The notes: generated by a model not told the origin, from the sequence alone. DNA of 64,000 nucleotides from Pseudomonas denitrificans (nom. rej.) (GCF_008807415.1 NZ_CP043626.1:3286001-3350000), one strand, 5' to 3'. Shown: positions 35,513-45,315, counted from the stretch's first letter. A program made the numbers and translations.

Positions 35513-36472
35513 TCAGACGTTGGCGATGCGCGCCTTTCGCGCCCGGTAGCTGCGCAGCAGCGAAGGCGCCAGCGCGGTGAGCGCCGAGCCACTGACCACC
35601 AGCAGCGCACCGACATAGGCCAGGCCGTTGAGGTCCTCGGGCCGCACGAACTCCGGCCACAGCGAAGCAGCCAGCGCCACCGAGGCGAAGGTCACCAGCG
35701 GCGTGATCGCCAGGGTCGCGCTGACCCGCGAGGCTTCCCAGTGCGCCAGCGCCTCGGCGAAGGCGCCGTAGGCCACCAGGGTGTTCAGGCAGCAGGCCAG
35801 CAGCAGCCAGCCCTGCAGCGGGGACAGGTCCAGGGCCTCCAGCGGATGCGCCCAGGGCGTGAGCAGCGCGCCGCAGCCCAGGTAGATCACCATCATCACC
35901 TGAACCGAGGTCCACTGGGTCAGCAGCTGTTTCTGCGCGAGCCCATAGAAGGTCCAGATGAAGGCGGCGAAGACCACGATCAGCACGCCGGTGGTGTACT
36001 CGCCGAGCGAACCGAACAGCTCGGCCAGGCGCTGGTTGAAGAACAGCCCGAAGCCGAAGATCAGCACTGCCAGACCGAGCGCCTGGCCGACGCTGAAGCT
36101 CTCCTTGAAGACGAACAGGCTGCCCAGCAGCAGGAGGATCGGCGCGATCTGGATCACCAGCTGCGTGGTCCCCGGCGTGAGCAGGCGCAGGCCGATCAGG
36201 TAACAGACGTAGTTGCCGGTCAGGCCGAGGATGGCGATCAGCACCAGCCCCTTGCCGCGCTTGCCCAGCGGCGAGAAGCGCGGCAACTGGCGGGTGAAGC
36301 CCAGGTAGATGAGCAGCAGGCCACCGGACACCACCAGGCGAAACCAGGTGACGGTGATCGGGTCCATGACCTTCAGGACTTCCTTGAGCTTGATCGGCAG
36401 GATGCCCCAGAGGACGGCGGTGACCAGGGCCAGGAACAGGCCGAACTGCCAGCGGCCGGATGAAACGTGCAT
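35513..36472 (-). CDS. EamA/DMT-family membrane transporter (RarD-like)
   Basis: 319 residues with ten hydrophobic segments in two EamA repeats: LFLALVTAVLWGILPIKLKE at the start and VQVMMVIYLGCGALLTPWAH in the second half. The family exports amino acids or other small metabolites; RarD-type members look closest, but the substrate is unknown. I prefer MHVSSGRWQFGL (GAGG upstream) over the Met ten codons earlier. Located between the haem cluster and the MAPEG gene, with no evident link to either. Confidence 0.8.
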   Translation of the reverse strand: MHVSSGRWQFGLFLALVTAVLWGILPIKLKEVLKVMDPITVTWFRLVVSGGLLLIYLGFTRQLPRFSPLGKRGKGLVLIAILGLTGNYVCYLIGLRLLTPGTTQLVIQIAPILLLLGSLFVFKESFSVGQALGLAVLIFGFGLFFNQRLAELFGSLGEYTTGVLIVVFAAFIWTFYGLAQKQLLTQWTSVQVMMVIYLGCGALLTPWAHPLEALDLSPLQGWLLLACCLNTLVAYGAFAEALAHWEASRVSATLAITPLVTFASVALAASLWPEFVRPEDLNGLAYVGALLVVSGSALTALAPSLLRSYRARKARIANV

Positions 36473-36565
36473 GAGTGCCTCGACGCGTATGCGGTCCGCC
36501 ATGCTAAGTCATGGCGGTATCGCCCCATAGGAACAGTTGCGTGGTGCAACTGTTCCGGTCGCCGG

Positions 36566-36985
36566 TCAGATCAGGGTCGAGAGGCGCAGCAGCCACCAGA
36601 TGAGGATGATCAGCTGGACGAGGAACGCGGCAAAGCGCACCCATACCGCCAGCACCGAGGTGCTGAGCAGATGCACCACCGACTGGACGATGCGCGCCAC
36701 CAGCAGGGCCGGCGCCAGCGGGTCGGTGATCACTGTCTGCTGGGTGACCATGGCGTAGAGCAGCACGGCGCAGAACAGTGGCACGTTTTCCACGCAGTTG
36801 GCGTGTGCGCGCACCAGGCGCTGGCCGAAGGTGCCGGGAGTGTTGCTGCCGTCGGCGGCGAAGACGTTGACCTTCATGCGGCCGGACATCACCAGCAGGC
36901 CGCGCTGGTTAACCAGCAACAGGACCAGCAGCACGGTCCAGGCAACCAGGCCGAGCAACGCGAAGGCAGAGGGACTCAGGGACAT
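36566..36985 (-). CDS. MAPEG-family membrane protein
   Basis: 139 residues with four hydrophobic helices: ALLGLVAWTVLLVLLLVNQR first, FCAVLLYAMV and ALLVARIVQSVVHLLST later. The HANCVENVPLFCAVLL and ARIVQSVVH motifs fit MAPEG proteins (eicosanoid and glutathione-linked enzymes); the bacterial role is unknown. The ATG at 36985 has GGAGTCCCGC before it on its strand. The open frame continues 133 codons upstream, but that part translates repeat DNA and is not coding. Confidence 0.8.
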   Translation of the reverse strand: MSLSPSAFALLGLVAWTVLLVLLLVNQRGLLVMSGRMKVNVFAADGSNTPGTFGQRLVRAHANCVENVPLFCAVLLYAMVTQQTVITDPLAPALLVARIVQSVVHLLSTSVLAVWVRFAAFLVQLIILIWWLLRLSTLI

Positions 36986-37118
36986 GCGGGACTCCTTTCT
37001 CTTGTTGGTTTGAGCGGAGTCTAAGGGAAGTAGAGTAATTGCTCTATATGTTTGCCGCCGCGCCGCGCAGGGTCTTGCAGGAGCAACCGTGTTTCGCCGG
37101 AAAATCCGTGCAAGTGCA

Positions 37119-37239
37119 TTCCCCCTCACCCCAGCCCTCTCCCTGAGGGAGAGGGGGTAGATCGTGCCGGCTGGAGCTGCAGTTTCATCCTGCACCGAAC
37201 GGTCCCCTCTCCCTTCAGGGAGAGGGTTAGGGAGAGGGC
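37119..37239. repeat. Repeat pair, family C
   Basis: CCCCCTCACCCCAGCCCTCT with CCCTGAGGGAGAGGG, then after a spacer CCCCTCTCCCTTCAGGGAGA and GGGTTAGGGAGAGGG. It has the same two-hairpin layout as 7592-7713. Confidence 0.75.
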
Positions 37240-37269
37240 AAGTGCCACCGGCCGGCTCGGAGCTGCCGG

Positions 37270-37301
37270 GAATCGATCGCGGACGGAGTCCGCTCCTACG
37301 C
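37270..37301. repeat. Single REP half, GGACGGAGTCCGCTCCTAC variant
   Basis: ATCGATCGCGGACGGAGTCC followed by GCTCCTAC matches the right half of the pair at 33639-33721. Confidence 0.6.
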
Positions 37302-37336
37302 ACGCCGGACAGATCGTCGGTCGGCACAAAAGAAAA

Positions 37337-37362
37337 CGGGCAGCCCGTCGCCGGACTGCCCG
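37337..37362 (-). terminator. Terminator of the ssu operon
   Basis: CGGGCAG and CTGCCCG form a stem. On the minus strand it is followed by TTTTCTTTTG, just after the ssuF stop. Confidence 0.75.
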
Positions 37363-37380
37363 CCTCTTCCAGCGCCGCAC

Positions 37381-37596
37381 TCACAGCTTGGCGATGGAGA
37401 CCTCGGTGGATTTCACGAAGGCGATCACTTCGCTGCCGATGGCCAGTTCCAGCTCCTTCACGGAACGCGTGGTGATCACCGAAGTGACGATGCCGGCGGC
37501 GGTCTGCACGTCGATTTCCGACAGCACATCGCCTTCGACGATTTCCTTGATGGTGCCCTTGAACTGGTTGCGGACGTTGATGGCTTTGATGGTCAT
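37381..37596 (-). CDS. ssuF: SsuF, molybdopterin-binding (Mop/TOBE) protein
   Basis: 71 residues, a single TOBE/Mop domain: MTIKAINVRNQFKGTIKEI, VTSVITTRSVKELELAIGSE and VIAFVKSTEVSIAKL. Single-domain Mop proteins bind molybdate oligomers. In Pseudomonas the last gene of the ssuEADCBF operon codes for such a protein and is needed for some sulfonate or sulfate-ester growth. The gap to ssuB is 39 bases. Confidence 0.9.
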   Translation of the reverse strand: MTIKAINVRNQFKGTIKEIVEGDVLSEIDVQTAAGIVTSVITTRSVKELELAIGSEVIAFVKSTEVSIAKL

Positions 37597-37635
37597 GGCG
37601 TAGCTCCTTGGGAGAATAGGGATTTCACTGTGGGT

Positions 37636-38478
37636 TCAAAGCGCCCAGCGCAGTTGCGTGGGCAGTGGGGAAACGGGTTCCGGTTCGGGCGGCTGGGCCG
37701 GCAGCGACAGCACGCGTTCGAGCACTTCGGCTTCCAGCGCGGCGAGCCTCGCCGAGCCACGGGCACGCGGCCGGTGCAGCTCGACGTTGAGGTCCAGGCC
37801 GATCTCGCCGTCCTCGATGAGGATCACCCGGTCGGCGATGGCCACGGCCTCGCTGACGTCGTGGGTGACCAGCAGCACGGTGAAACAATGTTGCTGCCAG
37901 AGGTTCTCGATCAGCTGCTGCATCTCGATGCGGGTCAGGGCATCCAGCGCACCCAGCGGCTCATCGAGCAGCAGCAGGCGCGGCTGGTGGATCAGCGCGC
38001 GGGCCAGGGCCACGCGCTGCTTCTGGCCGCCGGACAAGCCCGCCGGCCATTCGTTGGCGCGGTCGGACAGCCCTACCGCCGCCAGCGCATCCAGCGCCTT
38101 CGGACGCCAGTCGCCCTTCAGGCCCAGGCCGACGTTGTCGATCACCCGCTTCCAGGGCAGCAGGCGCGAGTCCTGGAACATCAGGCGAGTCTCTTCGCGG
38201 GCGCTTTCCAGCGGCGCGGAGCCGGCCAGCAACTGGCCGTCACTGGCCTCATCGAGCCCGGCCAGCAGGCGCAGCAGGGTGCTCTTGCCGCAGCCGCTGC
38301 GGCCGACGATGGCGACGAACTGGCCAGCCGGAATCCGCAGGTCGATGCCCTTGAGCACCTCGCGGTCGCCGAAGCGCTTGCGCACATTCTCCAGCGCCAG
38401 CGGGATGCCTTTCTTGAGTTGCTGCGGCAGCTGCTTTTGAGGCAGCTGCTTTTGAGACAGAGGGTTGACTGCGTTCAT
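37636..38478 (-). CDS. ssuB: SsuB, ATPase of the alkanesulfonate ABC importer
   Basis: 280 residues. Walker [18 protein letters not shown], the Q loop [14 protein letters not shown], signature [16 protein letters not shown], Walker [15 protein letters not shown] and the switch His in [13 protein letters not shown]. The alkanesulfonate/taurine class is indicated by RLLPWK and LGALDALTR. Near the N-terminus [10 protein letters not shown] comes from a perfect 15-bp tandem duplication (38426-38455). It overlaps ssuC by 4 bases (ATGA). Confidence 0.92.
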   Translation of the reverse strand: MNAVNPLSQKQLPQKQLPQQLKKGIPLALENVRKRFGDREVLKGIDLRIPAGQFVAIVGRSGCGKSTLLRLLAGLDEASDGQLLAGSAPLESAREETRLMFQDSRLLPWKRVIDNVGLGLKGDWRPKALDALAAVGLSDRANEWPAGLSGGQKQRVALARALIHQPRLLLLDEPLGALDALTRIEMQQLIENLWQQHCFTVLLVTHDVSEAVAIADRVILIEDGEIGLDLNVELHRPRARGSARLAALEAEVLERVLSLPAQPPEPEPVSPLPTQLRWAL

Positions 38479-39263
38479 GCCGCACCTCCCTTGACCTGAT
38501 AGGCCGGGTGCCAGCGCAACCAGACGCGTTCCAGGCCGCGGGCGGCGAGGTCGGCGAGCTTGCCGAGCACGGCATAGAGCAGGATCGCCAGCACCACCAC
38601 GTCGGTCTGCAGGAACTCCCGGGCGTTCATCGCCAGGTAGCCGATACCGGAGTTGGCGGAGATGGTTTCGGCGACGATCAGGGTCAGCCACATGAAGCCC
38701 AGGGCGAAGCGCACGCCCACCAGGATCGAGGGCAGCGCGCCCGGCAGGATCACCTGGCGGAACAGCGCGAAGCCGGACAGCCCATAGCTGCGCGACATTT
38801 CCAGCAGCCCCGGATCGATGTTGCGGATGCCGTGGTAGGTGTTGAGGTAGATCGGGAACAGCGTGCCCAGGGCGACCAGGAAGATCTTCGCCGACTCGTC
38901 GATGCCGAACCACAGGATCACCAGCGGGATCAGTGCCAGGTGCGGCACGTTGCGGATCATCTGCACCGAGCTGTCGAGGAAGCGCTCGCCCCATTGCGAC
39001 AGGCCGGTGATCAGCCCCAGCACCAGACCGATGCTGCCGCCTATGACGAAGCCGACGGCGGCGCGCCAGGTGCTGATCGCCAGGTGCTGCCAGAGCTCGC
39101 CGCTGACCACCAGGTGGTAGCCGGCCTCGGCCACGGCGCTGGGCGCGGGGAGGATGCGGCTGGACAGCCAGCCGAATTCCACCGCCAGCTGCCAGATGAC
39201 CACCAGGCCCACCGGCAGGGCCCAGGGCGCGAGGCGCTGGGCAAGGTTGTTGGTAACGCTCAT
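38475..39263 (-). CDS. ssuC: SsuC, permease of the alkanesulfonate ABC importer
   Basis: 262 residues, six membrane segments, typical for binding-protein-dependent permeases. The EAA-type loop is [20 protein letters not shown], followed by [19 protein letters not shown]. It works with SsuA and SsuB to import aliphatic sulfonates. Its gene is separated from ssuD by 107 bases that contain a family B REP. Confidence 0.92.
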   Translation of the reverse strand: MSVTNNLAQRLAPWALPVGLVVIWQLAVEFGWLSSRILPAPSAVAEAGYHLVVSGELWQHLAISTWRAAVGFVIGGSIGLVLGLITGLSQWGERFLDSSVQMIRNVPHLALIPLVILWFGIDESAKIFLVALGTLFPIYLNTYHGIRNIDPGLLEMSRSYGLSGFALFRQVILPGALPSILVGVRFALGFMWLTLIVAETISANSGIGYLAMNAREFLQTDVVVLAILLYAVLGKLADLAARGLERVWLRWHPAYQVKGGAA

Positions 39264-39286
39264 CTCATCTCTCCGGATTCTTCGAT

Positions 39287-39364
39287 CGTAGGGCGCATGA
39301 AGCGGAACGCTTCATCCGCCGTTCGGGATCGACGGCGGATAACGCTGCGCGTTATTCGCCCTAC
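39287..39364. repeat. REP pair, family B, between ssuD and ssuC
   Basis: GTAGGGCGCATGAAGCGGAA ... TTCATCCGCC and inverted GGCGGATAACGCTGCGCGTT ... TTCGCCCTAC. It is inside an operon, not at its end. Confidence 0.8.
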
Positions 39365-39370
39365 GTTTGC

Positions 39371-40534
39371 TCAGCTCGCTGCAGCCGCCTTGGGCAGCTT
39401 TCTAGGAGGTAGAGAATCGTTTGCCACCATCTCGCCGAACGGGCTGACGTAGCCACGCGCCTGCGGTGCCTGTGCCTGAGCCAGTTCCAGATGCGGGAAG
39501 AGCAGTTCGGCGACCCGGTAGGACTCTTCCAGGTGCGGGTAGCCGGAGAAGATGAAGGTGTCGATGCCCAGCTCCGCGTATTCCTTCACGCGCGCCGCGA
39601 CCGTCGGGCCGTCGCCGACCAGCGCGGTGCCGGCGCCGCCACGCACCAGGCCGACACCGGCCCAGAGGTTGGGGCTGACTTCCAGGTTGTCCCTGTTGCC
39701 GCCGTGCAGGGCAGCCATGCGCTGCTGGCCGACGGAATCGAAGCGCGCCAGCGAGGCCTGAGCGCGGGCGATGGTCTCGTCGTCCAGGTGGGAGATCAGG
39801 CGATCGGCGGCCTGCCAGGCTTCCTCGTTGGTCTCGCGGACGATCACGTGCAGGCGGATGCCGAAGCGCACGCTGCGGCCCTGCCTGGCGGCCTTCTCGC
39901 GCACCTGGGCGATCTTCTCGGCGACGGCGGCGGGCGGCTCACCCCAGGTCAGGTACAGCTCGACCTGCTCAGCGGCGAGGTCCTGGGCGGCATCGGAAGA
40001 GCCACCGAAATACAGCGGCGGACGCGGCTGCTGGATCGGCGGATAGAGCAGCTTGGCGCCCTTCACCTGCAGGTGCTTGCCGTCGTAGTCGACAGTCTCG
40101 CCTTCCAGCACGCGGCGCCAGATGCGGGTGAACTCGACCGAGGCTTCGTAGCGTTCGGCGTGGCTCAGGTGCAGGCCGTCACCGGCCAGTTCGTCCGGGT
40201 CGCCGCCGGTCACCAGGTTGAACAGCGCGCGCCCGCCGGAGAGCCGGTCGAGGGTTGCGGCCTGGCGGGCGGCCACGGTCGGGGAAATGATGCCCGGGCG
40301 CAGGGCGACCAGGAATTTCAGGCGCTGGGTCACCGGGATCAGCGAGGCGGCGACCAGCCAGGAGTCCTCGCAGGAGCGGCCGGTGGGGATCAGCACGCCG
40401 CCGAAACCGAGGCGGTCGGCGGCCTGGGCGACCTGTTGCAGATAACCATGGTCCACGGCGCGGGCCCCTTCGGCGGTGCCCAGGTAGTGGCCGTCGCCGT
40501 GGGTCGGCAGGAACCAGAAGATGTTGAGACTCAT
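39371..40534 (-). CDS. ssuD: SsuD, FMNH2-dependent alkanesulfonate monooxygenase
   Basis: 387 residues of the bacterial luciferase fold. Family stretches: [60 protein letters not shown], then [20 protein letters not shown] and [19 protein letters not shown]. It desulfonates alkanesulfonates to aldehyde and sulfite with FMNH2 from SsuE. About 20 residues near the C-terminus carry the usual [16 protein letters not shown]. Confidence 0.95.
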   Translation of the reverse strand: MSLNIFWFLPTHGDGHYLGTAEGARAVDHGYLQQVAQAADRLGFGGVLIPTGRSCEDSWLVAASLIPVTQRLKFLVALRPGIISPTVAARQAATLDRLSGGRALFNLVTGGDPDELAGDGLHLSHAERYEASVEFTRIWRRVLEGETVDYDGKHLQVKGAKLLYPPIQQPRPPLYFGGSSDAAQDLAAEQVELYLTWGEPPAAVAEKIAQVREKAARQGRSVRFGIRLHVIVRETNEEAWQAADRLISHLDDETIARAQASLARFDSVGQQRMAALHGGNRDNLEVSPNLWAGVGLVRGGAGTALVGDGPTVAARVKEYAELGIDTFIFSGYPHLEESYRVAELLFPHLELAQAQAPQARGYVSPFGEMVANDSLPPRKLPKAAAAS

Positions 40535-40610
40535 CGCAGTAACTCCAGATAAGCGCGCCGGCGTGGCGTAGCCGCGCGATGATGGGATTGGGGTATTTCG
40601 TGTTGCTTTG

Positions 40611-40686
40611 TGCAGGAGCGGGCCATGCCCGCAAACCGCGTCGCGCCTGGCGTCAGGCCGGTCGCGGGCATGGCCCGCTCCTACAG
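40611..40686. repeat. REP pair, family A, between ssuA and ssuD
   Basis: GCAGGAGCGGGCCATGCCCG and the inverted CGCGGGCATGGCCCGCTCCT are separated by about 36 bases. The copy lies directly beside the ssuA stop, inside the operon. Confidence 0.8.
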
Positions 40687-40691
40687 GTGTG

Positions 40692-41657
40692 TCACTGGGC
40701 GGCGGCCACCTTGGCCGGCGCCGTCCAGACCACGTCCTTGATGCTCAGCGCCTTCGGGATCAGCTTCAGCTGGGTGAAGGTGTCGGCGATCTTCTGTTGC
40801 GCGGCGGTGACTTCCGGGGTGATCGGCTGGGCGCCGTAGCCCTGGCGTTTCACCGCGGTGAAGGTGATGTCCGCCGGCAGGCCGAGCAGCGGCGCGACCT
40901 GGTCGGTGACCTGCTGCGGGTTCTGCTGCGACCACTCGCCGACCGAACGCACTTCGTCGATCAGGGTGGTGATGACCTGCGGGTGGTTGTTCGCGTAGGG
41001 GCGGGTCGCCAGGTAGAACTGGTGGTTATCCACAAGGCCGGTGCCGTCCACCAGGGTGCGGGCGGAGAGCTGCTTCTCGGCGGCGGCCTGGTAGGGGTCC
41101 CAGATCACCCAGGCATCCACGCTGCCGCGCTCGAAGGCGGCGCGGGCGTCTGCCGGCGGCAGGTACACGGGCTGGATGTCGCTGTACTTCAGGCCGGCCT
41201 TTTCCAGGGCGCGCACCAGCAGGTAGTGCACGTTGGAGCCCTTGTTCAGGGCGACCTTCTTGCCCTTGAGTTCGGCGACGGATTTGATCGGCGAATCCTT
41301 GGGCAGCAGGATCGCTTCGCTGGTCGGCGCTGGCGGCTCATGGGCGACGTAGACGAGATCGGCGCCAGCGGCCTGGGCGAACACCGGCGGGGTTTCACCG
41401 GTGACGCCGAAGTCGATACTGCCGACGTTCAGCCCTTCCAGCAGCTGCGGGCCGCCGGGGAATTCGGTCCATTGCACCTTGACGCCCTGCTCGGCCAGGC
41501 GCTTCTCCAGCGTGCCACGGGCCTTGAGCAGCACCAGGGTGCCGTACTTCTGGTAACCGATACGCACGGTACCGGGTTGTTCGTCTGCCTGGGCGTTGTA
41601 GGACAGGGCTGCGATCAGCAGGGCCGCCAGTCCACTACGCAAAGTGAGGGTCCGCAT
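40692..41657 (-). CDS. ssuA: SsuA, periplasmic sulfonate-binding protein
   Basis: 321 residues. Signal peptide [20 protein letters not shown], cleaved near NAQA. Two-lobe solute-binding protein: [40 protein letters not shown] and [18 protein letters not shown], which is typical of SsuA/TauA/NrtA proteins. It delivers aliphatic sulfonates to SsuBC. Confidence 0.92.
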   Translation of the reverse strand: MRTLTLRSGLAALLIAALSYNAQADEQPGTVRIGYQKYGTLVLLKARGTLEKRLAEQGVKVQWTEFPGGPQLLEGLNVGSIDFGVTGETPPVFAQAAGADLVYVAHEPPAPTSEAILLPKDSPIKSVAELKGKKVALNKGSNVHYLLVRALEKAGLKYSDIQPVYLPPADARAAFERGSVDAWVIWDPYQAAAEKQLSARTLVDGTGLVDNHQFYLATRPYANNHPQVITTLIDEVRSVGEWSQQNPQQVTDQVAPLLGLPADITFTAVKRQGYGAQPITPEVTAAQQKIADTFTQLKLIPKALSIKDVVWTAPAKVAAAQ

Positions 41658-41790
41658 GGGAGTGCTCCTTTATCGAGTGTGCTTGCCGGACCTGCGGTCC
41701 CGTTGTCGGGACGGTGAGGGCCTTTTCTTATTTGACGCGGAGACGCTTGCCGGGTTGGGGCTGGGCGTTCGCCTGCGTTGAATGGGTCGG

Positions 41791-42390
41791 TCAGATGCTC
41801 CAGCGGGCGTTGATCAGCCGTTCGTTGAGCAGGTTCGGGTCGATGGGTTTCGGCCGGCGCGCCAGGGCGCCGTGGAACTGTTCCAGGGATTCCAGCAGTC
41901 GGTGTTCGAGGGTCGATTCCAGGCGCGCCGGGGTATTGCCCTCGGGGTATTGCACCTGGCTCTCCTCAGCGAACACGCCGTGCAGGGTTTCCTGGGCCTT
42001 CAATGCGGCGAGGACCGGCTTGAGCGCGTAGTCCACCGCCAGCATGTGGGCATTGCTGCCGCCAGTAGCCAGGGGCAGCACCACCTTGTGTGCCAGCGCC
42101 CGCTCCGGCAGCAGGTCGAGAATCACCTTCAGCGCACCGGCGATGGACGCCTTGTACACCGGGGTGGAAATGACCAGGCCGTCGGCGCGCAGCACCTGTT
42201 CGATCAGCTCGACCACCCGCGGGCTGTCGAAGCGCGCATGCAGCAGGTCCTCGGCCGGGAAGTCACGCACGCTGTAGGAGCGCACCTCGGCGCCGTGGGC
42301 ATGCAACCAGTTCCGCGCGATGTCCAGGAGGACACCGGAACGGGAACGCTGGCTGGGGCTGCCGGCAAGGGTGACTACATACATCTGCAC
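41791..42390 (-). CDS. ssuE: SsuE, NADPH-dependent FMN reductase
   Basis: 199 residues, flavodoxin-like: [20 protein letters not shown] at the FMN phosphate loop and [20 protein letters not shown]. It supplies FMNH2 to SsuD. It is the first gene of ssuEADCBF; the 133-base gap to ssuA has no visible terminator. Upstream (42391-42579) is a clearly AT-rich region that should hold the promoter and, by family knowledge, a CysB site. Confidence 0.92.
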   Translation of the reverse strand: MQMYVVTLAGSPSQRSRSGVLLDIARNWLHAHGAEVRSYSVRDFPAEDLLHARFDSPRVVELIEQVLRADGLVISTPVYKASIAGALKVILDLLPERALAHKVVLPLATGGSNAHMLAVDYALKPVLAALKAQETLHGVFAEESQVQYPEGNTPARLESTLEHRLLESLEQFHGALARRPKPIDPNLLNERLINARWSI

Positions 42391-42579
42391 GCTTCCTTAT
42401 AACGATCAGAGCGGTACAAATGCCGCCCTGCTAACCAATGTGCATAGACCTTAACAGTCCTTCTCATATTCCAATAAATGGTATTTATTCATTTAGTTAT
42501 GCATTTTAGTTAGATAAACAGGAACGCACCCTGCGCGCGGATCGCGGGCAGGGTGTGCAGGTCGGGGAATCGGCAGGCG

Positions 42580-43332
42580 TCAGATGACGTGGGACAGGTG
42601 CAGCTCGGTCAGCGCTTCGCCGCGCAGGAAGGCCAGTTCCACGGCGCGACGATCGCGCGGACGCGGCAGCGGCACGGGGAATTCGCGGCGCAGGCGACTG
42701 GGCGTACCGCCCAGCAGCAGGACGCGGTCGCTGAGGTAGAAGGCCTCATCGAGGTCGTGGGTGACCAGCAGGATGCTGATGTCGTACTCCAGCGCCAACT
42801 GCTGGACCAGGTCCTGCAGACGGATGCGGGTGAAGGCGTCCACCGCGCTGAAAGGCTCGTCCAGCAGCAGCACTTGCGGCCGCCCATAGAGACCACGGGC
42901 GATGGCCGCGCGCTGCGCCATGCCACCGGAGAGCTGCTTGGGCAACAGCTCGCCCTTGCCTTCCAGCCCCACGTCGCGCAGCAGATGCTCGATGCGCTGA
43001 GCGTCGGCCAGCCAGCCGTCGGCGAAGCCGATGTTCTGCGCCACCGTGAGCCAGGGCAGCAGGCGCGGCTCCTGGAACACCACACCGACGCCGCCACCGC
43101 CACGGCCGCTACCGCCATCCGGGCCGAAGCCCAGCAGCGGGTTGCGCACCAGCGAGCCGGCGAACTCGTCGTCCAGCCCGGCGGCGATGCGCAGCAGCGT
43201 ACTTTTTCCACAACCGCTGGGGCCGAGCAGGCTGACCACTTCGCCCGGAGCCAGGCTCAGGCTGACATCGTCCAGCACCCGCACGCCGGAGAAGCTCTTG
43301 CGGATGTCCCGCAGTTCCAGCAGCGCGCTCAT
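42580..43332 (-). CDS. ABC transporter ATPase, sulfonate/taurine/sulfate-ester class
   Basis: 250 residues. Walker [20 protein letters not shown] loop VVFQEPRLLPWLTV, signature LSGGMAQRAAIARGLY, Walker B VLLLDEPFSAVDAF, switch His LLVTHDLDEAFYL. It resembles SsuB, TauB and AtsC; a Gly-rich insert (GGSGRGGGGVGV) lies before the Q loop. Together with the next two genes it forms a second importer of the same class. Atsc/sulfate-ester import is one possibility. Confidence 0.85.
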   Translation of the reverse strand: MSALLELRDIRKSFSGVRVLDDVSLSLAPGEVVSLLGPSGCGKSTLLRIAAGLDDEFAGSLVRNPLLGFGPDGGSGRGGGGVGVVFQEPRLLPWLTVAQNIGFADGWLADAQRIEHLLRDVGLEGKGELLPKQLSGGMAQRAAIARGLYGRPQVLLLDEPFSAVDAFTRIRLQDLVQQLALEYDISILLVTHDLDEAFYLSDRVLLLGGTPSRLRREFPVPLPRPRDRRAVELAFLRGEALTELHLSHVI

Positions 43333-44153
43333 CCGCTCACTCCATTGCCAAGGAAGGTATCGCGCCAGGCCAGCGCACGCTGTTCCAGCGCCTTGAGCAG
43401 GCTGTCACTGAGCTTGCCGAGCACCGCCAGCACCAGAATGGCGGCGATGACGATGTCCGGCCGCGAGGTTTCCCGGCCGTCGCTGAGCAGGTAGCCCAGG
43501 CCGCGGGTGGCGGCAATCAGTTCGGCGGCGACGAGGAACATCCAGCTCAGGCTCAGCGCGCCACGCAGTCCGGTGAACAGGCTAGGCAGCGCCGCCGGCA
43601 GGAGAATGCGCCGCACCAGGGCGAAGGGCGACAGGTGATAAAGCCGGCCCAGTTCCACCCACTTGCGGTCGACGTTGCGCACGCCGGCCACCAGCGAGAG
43701 ATAGACGGGGAAGAAGGCGCCGAGGGCGATCAGCACGATCTTCGGGGTTTCGTCGATGCCCAGCCAGAGCAGCAGCAAGGGCACCCAGGCCAAGCTGGGG
43801 ATGGCCCGCAGCGCCTGGAAGGTGGGCTCCAGGTAGGCCTCGGCGCGCTGGCTGAGCCCTACCCAGGTACCGATCAGCACGGCCGCCGCCGCGCCGATGA
43901 AGAAACCGGCCGCGACCCGCGCCAGGCTGGCCGCGACATGCTTCCAGAGTTCGCCCTGGGCCAGTTGCCAGAGCGTCAGCGCAACGCTGCTGGGCGCCGG
44001 CATCTGGTGCTCGGCCAGCCAGCCGATGCGCACCGACAGCTCCAGCGCCGCACACAGCAGCAGTGGCACCAGCCAGGCGCGCCAGCTCAGACGCGGCCAA
44101 CGCAGTTTCAGTGCGCGACGCTGGCGGGCCAGGGGCAGGCTCTGGGACGGCAT
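43329..44153 (-). CDS. ABC transporter permease, sulfonate/taurine/sulfate-ester class
   Basis: 274 residues, six hydrophobic helices. The EAA loop is LGRLYHLSPFALVRRILLPA, and GLRGALSLSWMFLVAAELIA follows, as in SsuC/TauC. It overlaps the ATPase gene by 4 bases and ends 3 bases before the binding-protein gene on the same strand, so the three are one unit. Confidence 0.86.
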   Translation of the reverse strand: MPSQSLPLARQRRALKLRWPRLSWRAWLVPLLLCAALELSVRIGWLAEHQMPAPSSVALTLWQLAQGELWKHVAASLARVAAGFFIGAAAAVLIGTWVGLSQRAEAYLEPTFQALRAIPSLAWVPLLLLWLGIDETPKIVLIALGAFFPVYLSLVAGVRNVDRKWVELGRLYHLSPFALVRRILLPAALPSLFTGLRGALSLSWMFLVAAELIAATRGLGYLLSDGRETSRPDIVIAAILVLAVLGKLSDSLLKALEQRALAWRDTFLGNGVSG

Positions 44154-44156
44154 GGC

Positions 44157-45170
44157 TTACTGCTCCGCCCTGGCGACGGCGGGCTTGCCGATCACTTCAC
44201 CGGCCAGTTGCGGCGCGATCAGTTGATCCACCACGGCAGTGACGTCGGTCCCCGGACGCACCAGTTGCTCGTCCAGCAGGATCGGTGCGGCGGCCTTCAG
44301 CGCGGCCACCTGTTCGGCACCCGGCAGCGGCTTGCTGAAATCGGTGCGAGAGAGTTGCAGCTTCGCCACTTCCAGCGGCAGCTTGGCTTCCTCGGCGAGC
44401 AGCTTCGCGGTCTCTTCCGGGTGCGCCACGGCCCACTGACGCGCTTCTTCATAGGCAGCGATGACCTGCTTGATCAGCTCCGGCTGCTCCTTCTCGAATT
44501 TCTCGGTGACGCTGAGCACGCCGTAGCTGTTGAAGTCGACGTTGCGGTACAGCAGTCGTGACCCGGCCTGCAGCTCGCTGGCGGCCATGTGCGGATCGAG
44601 GCCGGCCCAGGCGTCCACCCTGCCCTGCTCCAGCGCGGCGCGGCCGTCCGGGTGCTGCAGGTGGACGATCTCCACGTCGTTCTTGTCCAGCCCGGCCTGC
44701 TGCAGGCTGCGCAACAGGAACAGGTAGGGGTCGGTGCCCTTGGTGGCGGCGATCTTCTTGCCCCGGAGATCGGCCACCGACTTGAGCGGCGAATCCTTGG
44801 GCACCACCAGTGCGGTCCACTCCGGACGGCTGGCAATGTAGACGGTCTTCAGCGGGCTGCCGTTGGCGCGGCTGAGGACGGCAGCCAACCCCGCCGTGGA
44901 GGCGAAGTCGGTGCTGCCGGCGTTGAGGTACTCCAGCGAACGGTTGCTGCCCTGGCTGAACACCCAGCGCACCTCGGTGCCTTGCGGCTTGAGGGATTTC
45001 TCCAGCCAGCCGAAGTGCTTGAGCACCAGGCTGGTGGGCGCGTAGTAGGCGTAGTCCAGGCGCACCTCTTTCGGGGCGTCGGCGGCTTGGGCGGGGCTGT
45101 TGTAGGCGCCGATCGGCAGGCTCGCGAGAAGAGCGACGGCCAGGCTGCGGCGCCAGGTGGAATGACCCAT
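44157..45170 (-). CDS. Periplasmic substrate-binding protein, sulfonate/sulfate-ester class
   Basis: 337 residues. Signal peptide SLAVALLASLPIGAYNSPAQA. NrtA/SsuA/TauA pattern: LDYAYYAPTSLVLKHFGWLE, VFSQGSNRSLEYLNAGSTDF, VADLRGKKIAATKGTDPYLF and GRVDAWAGLDPHMAASELQ. Substrate unknown, but sulfonate or sulfate esters are likely in this setting. ATG 45170 is preceded by GGAGAAGACC on its strand; the upstream Met is not supported. Confidence 0.86.
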   Translation of the reverse strand: MGHSTWRRSLAVALLASLPIGAYNSPAQAADAPKEVRLDYAYYAPTSLVLKHFGWLEKSLKPQGTEVRWVFSQGSNRSLEYLNAGSTDFASTAGLAAVLSRANGSPLKTVYIASRPEWTALVVPKDSPLKSVADLRGKKIAATKGTDPYLFLLRSLQQAGLDKNDVEIVHLQHPDGRAALEQGRVDAWAGLDPHMAASELQAGSRLLYRNVDFNSYGVLSVTEKFEKEQPELIKQVIAAYEEARQWAVAHPEETAKLLAEEAKLPLEVAKLQLSRTDFSKPLPGAEQVAALKAAAPILLDEQLVRPGTDVTAVVDQLIAPQLAGEVIGKPAVARAEQ

Positions 45171-45263
45171 GGTCTTCTCCTTGGCGTGGCTTGCGTCTTC
45201 TTCCCGTTTGGCGGGCAAGTCAGATCGAATAGATCGAACAGAAAGCAGAGCTTGAATAAAAAA

Positions 45264-45281
45264 GCGCGGCGTGGTCCGCGC
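45264..45281 (-). terminator. Second tandem terminator after lsfA
   Basis: GCGCGG and CCGCGC pair around a six-base loop; on the minus strand TTTTTTATT follows. Confidence 0.7.
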
Positions 45282-45297
45282 ATGAAGGATAAAAAAT

Positions 45298-45315
45298 GGG
45301 CCGGCGAACCGGCCC
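45298..45315 (-). terminator. First tandem terminator after lsfA
   Basis: GGGCCGG and CCGGCCC form a stem with a CGAA loop; on the minus strand ATTTTTTATCC follows. Confidence 0.8.

Larger units (their letters stand above)
36986..37380. other. Repeat-filled intergenic region
   Basis: 395 bases between the MAPEG gene and ssuF. It contains a family C repeat pair (37119-37239), a REP half (37270-37301) and the ssu terminator (37337-37362). No coding sequence is supported. Confidence 0.7.

Noticed and set aside
36986..37384. An upstream extension of the MAPEG gene by 133 codons
   Set aside because: It translates repeat families C and REP DNA and the ssu terminator; the short start has a ribosome binding site and matches the family.
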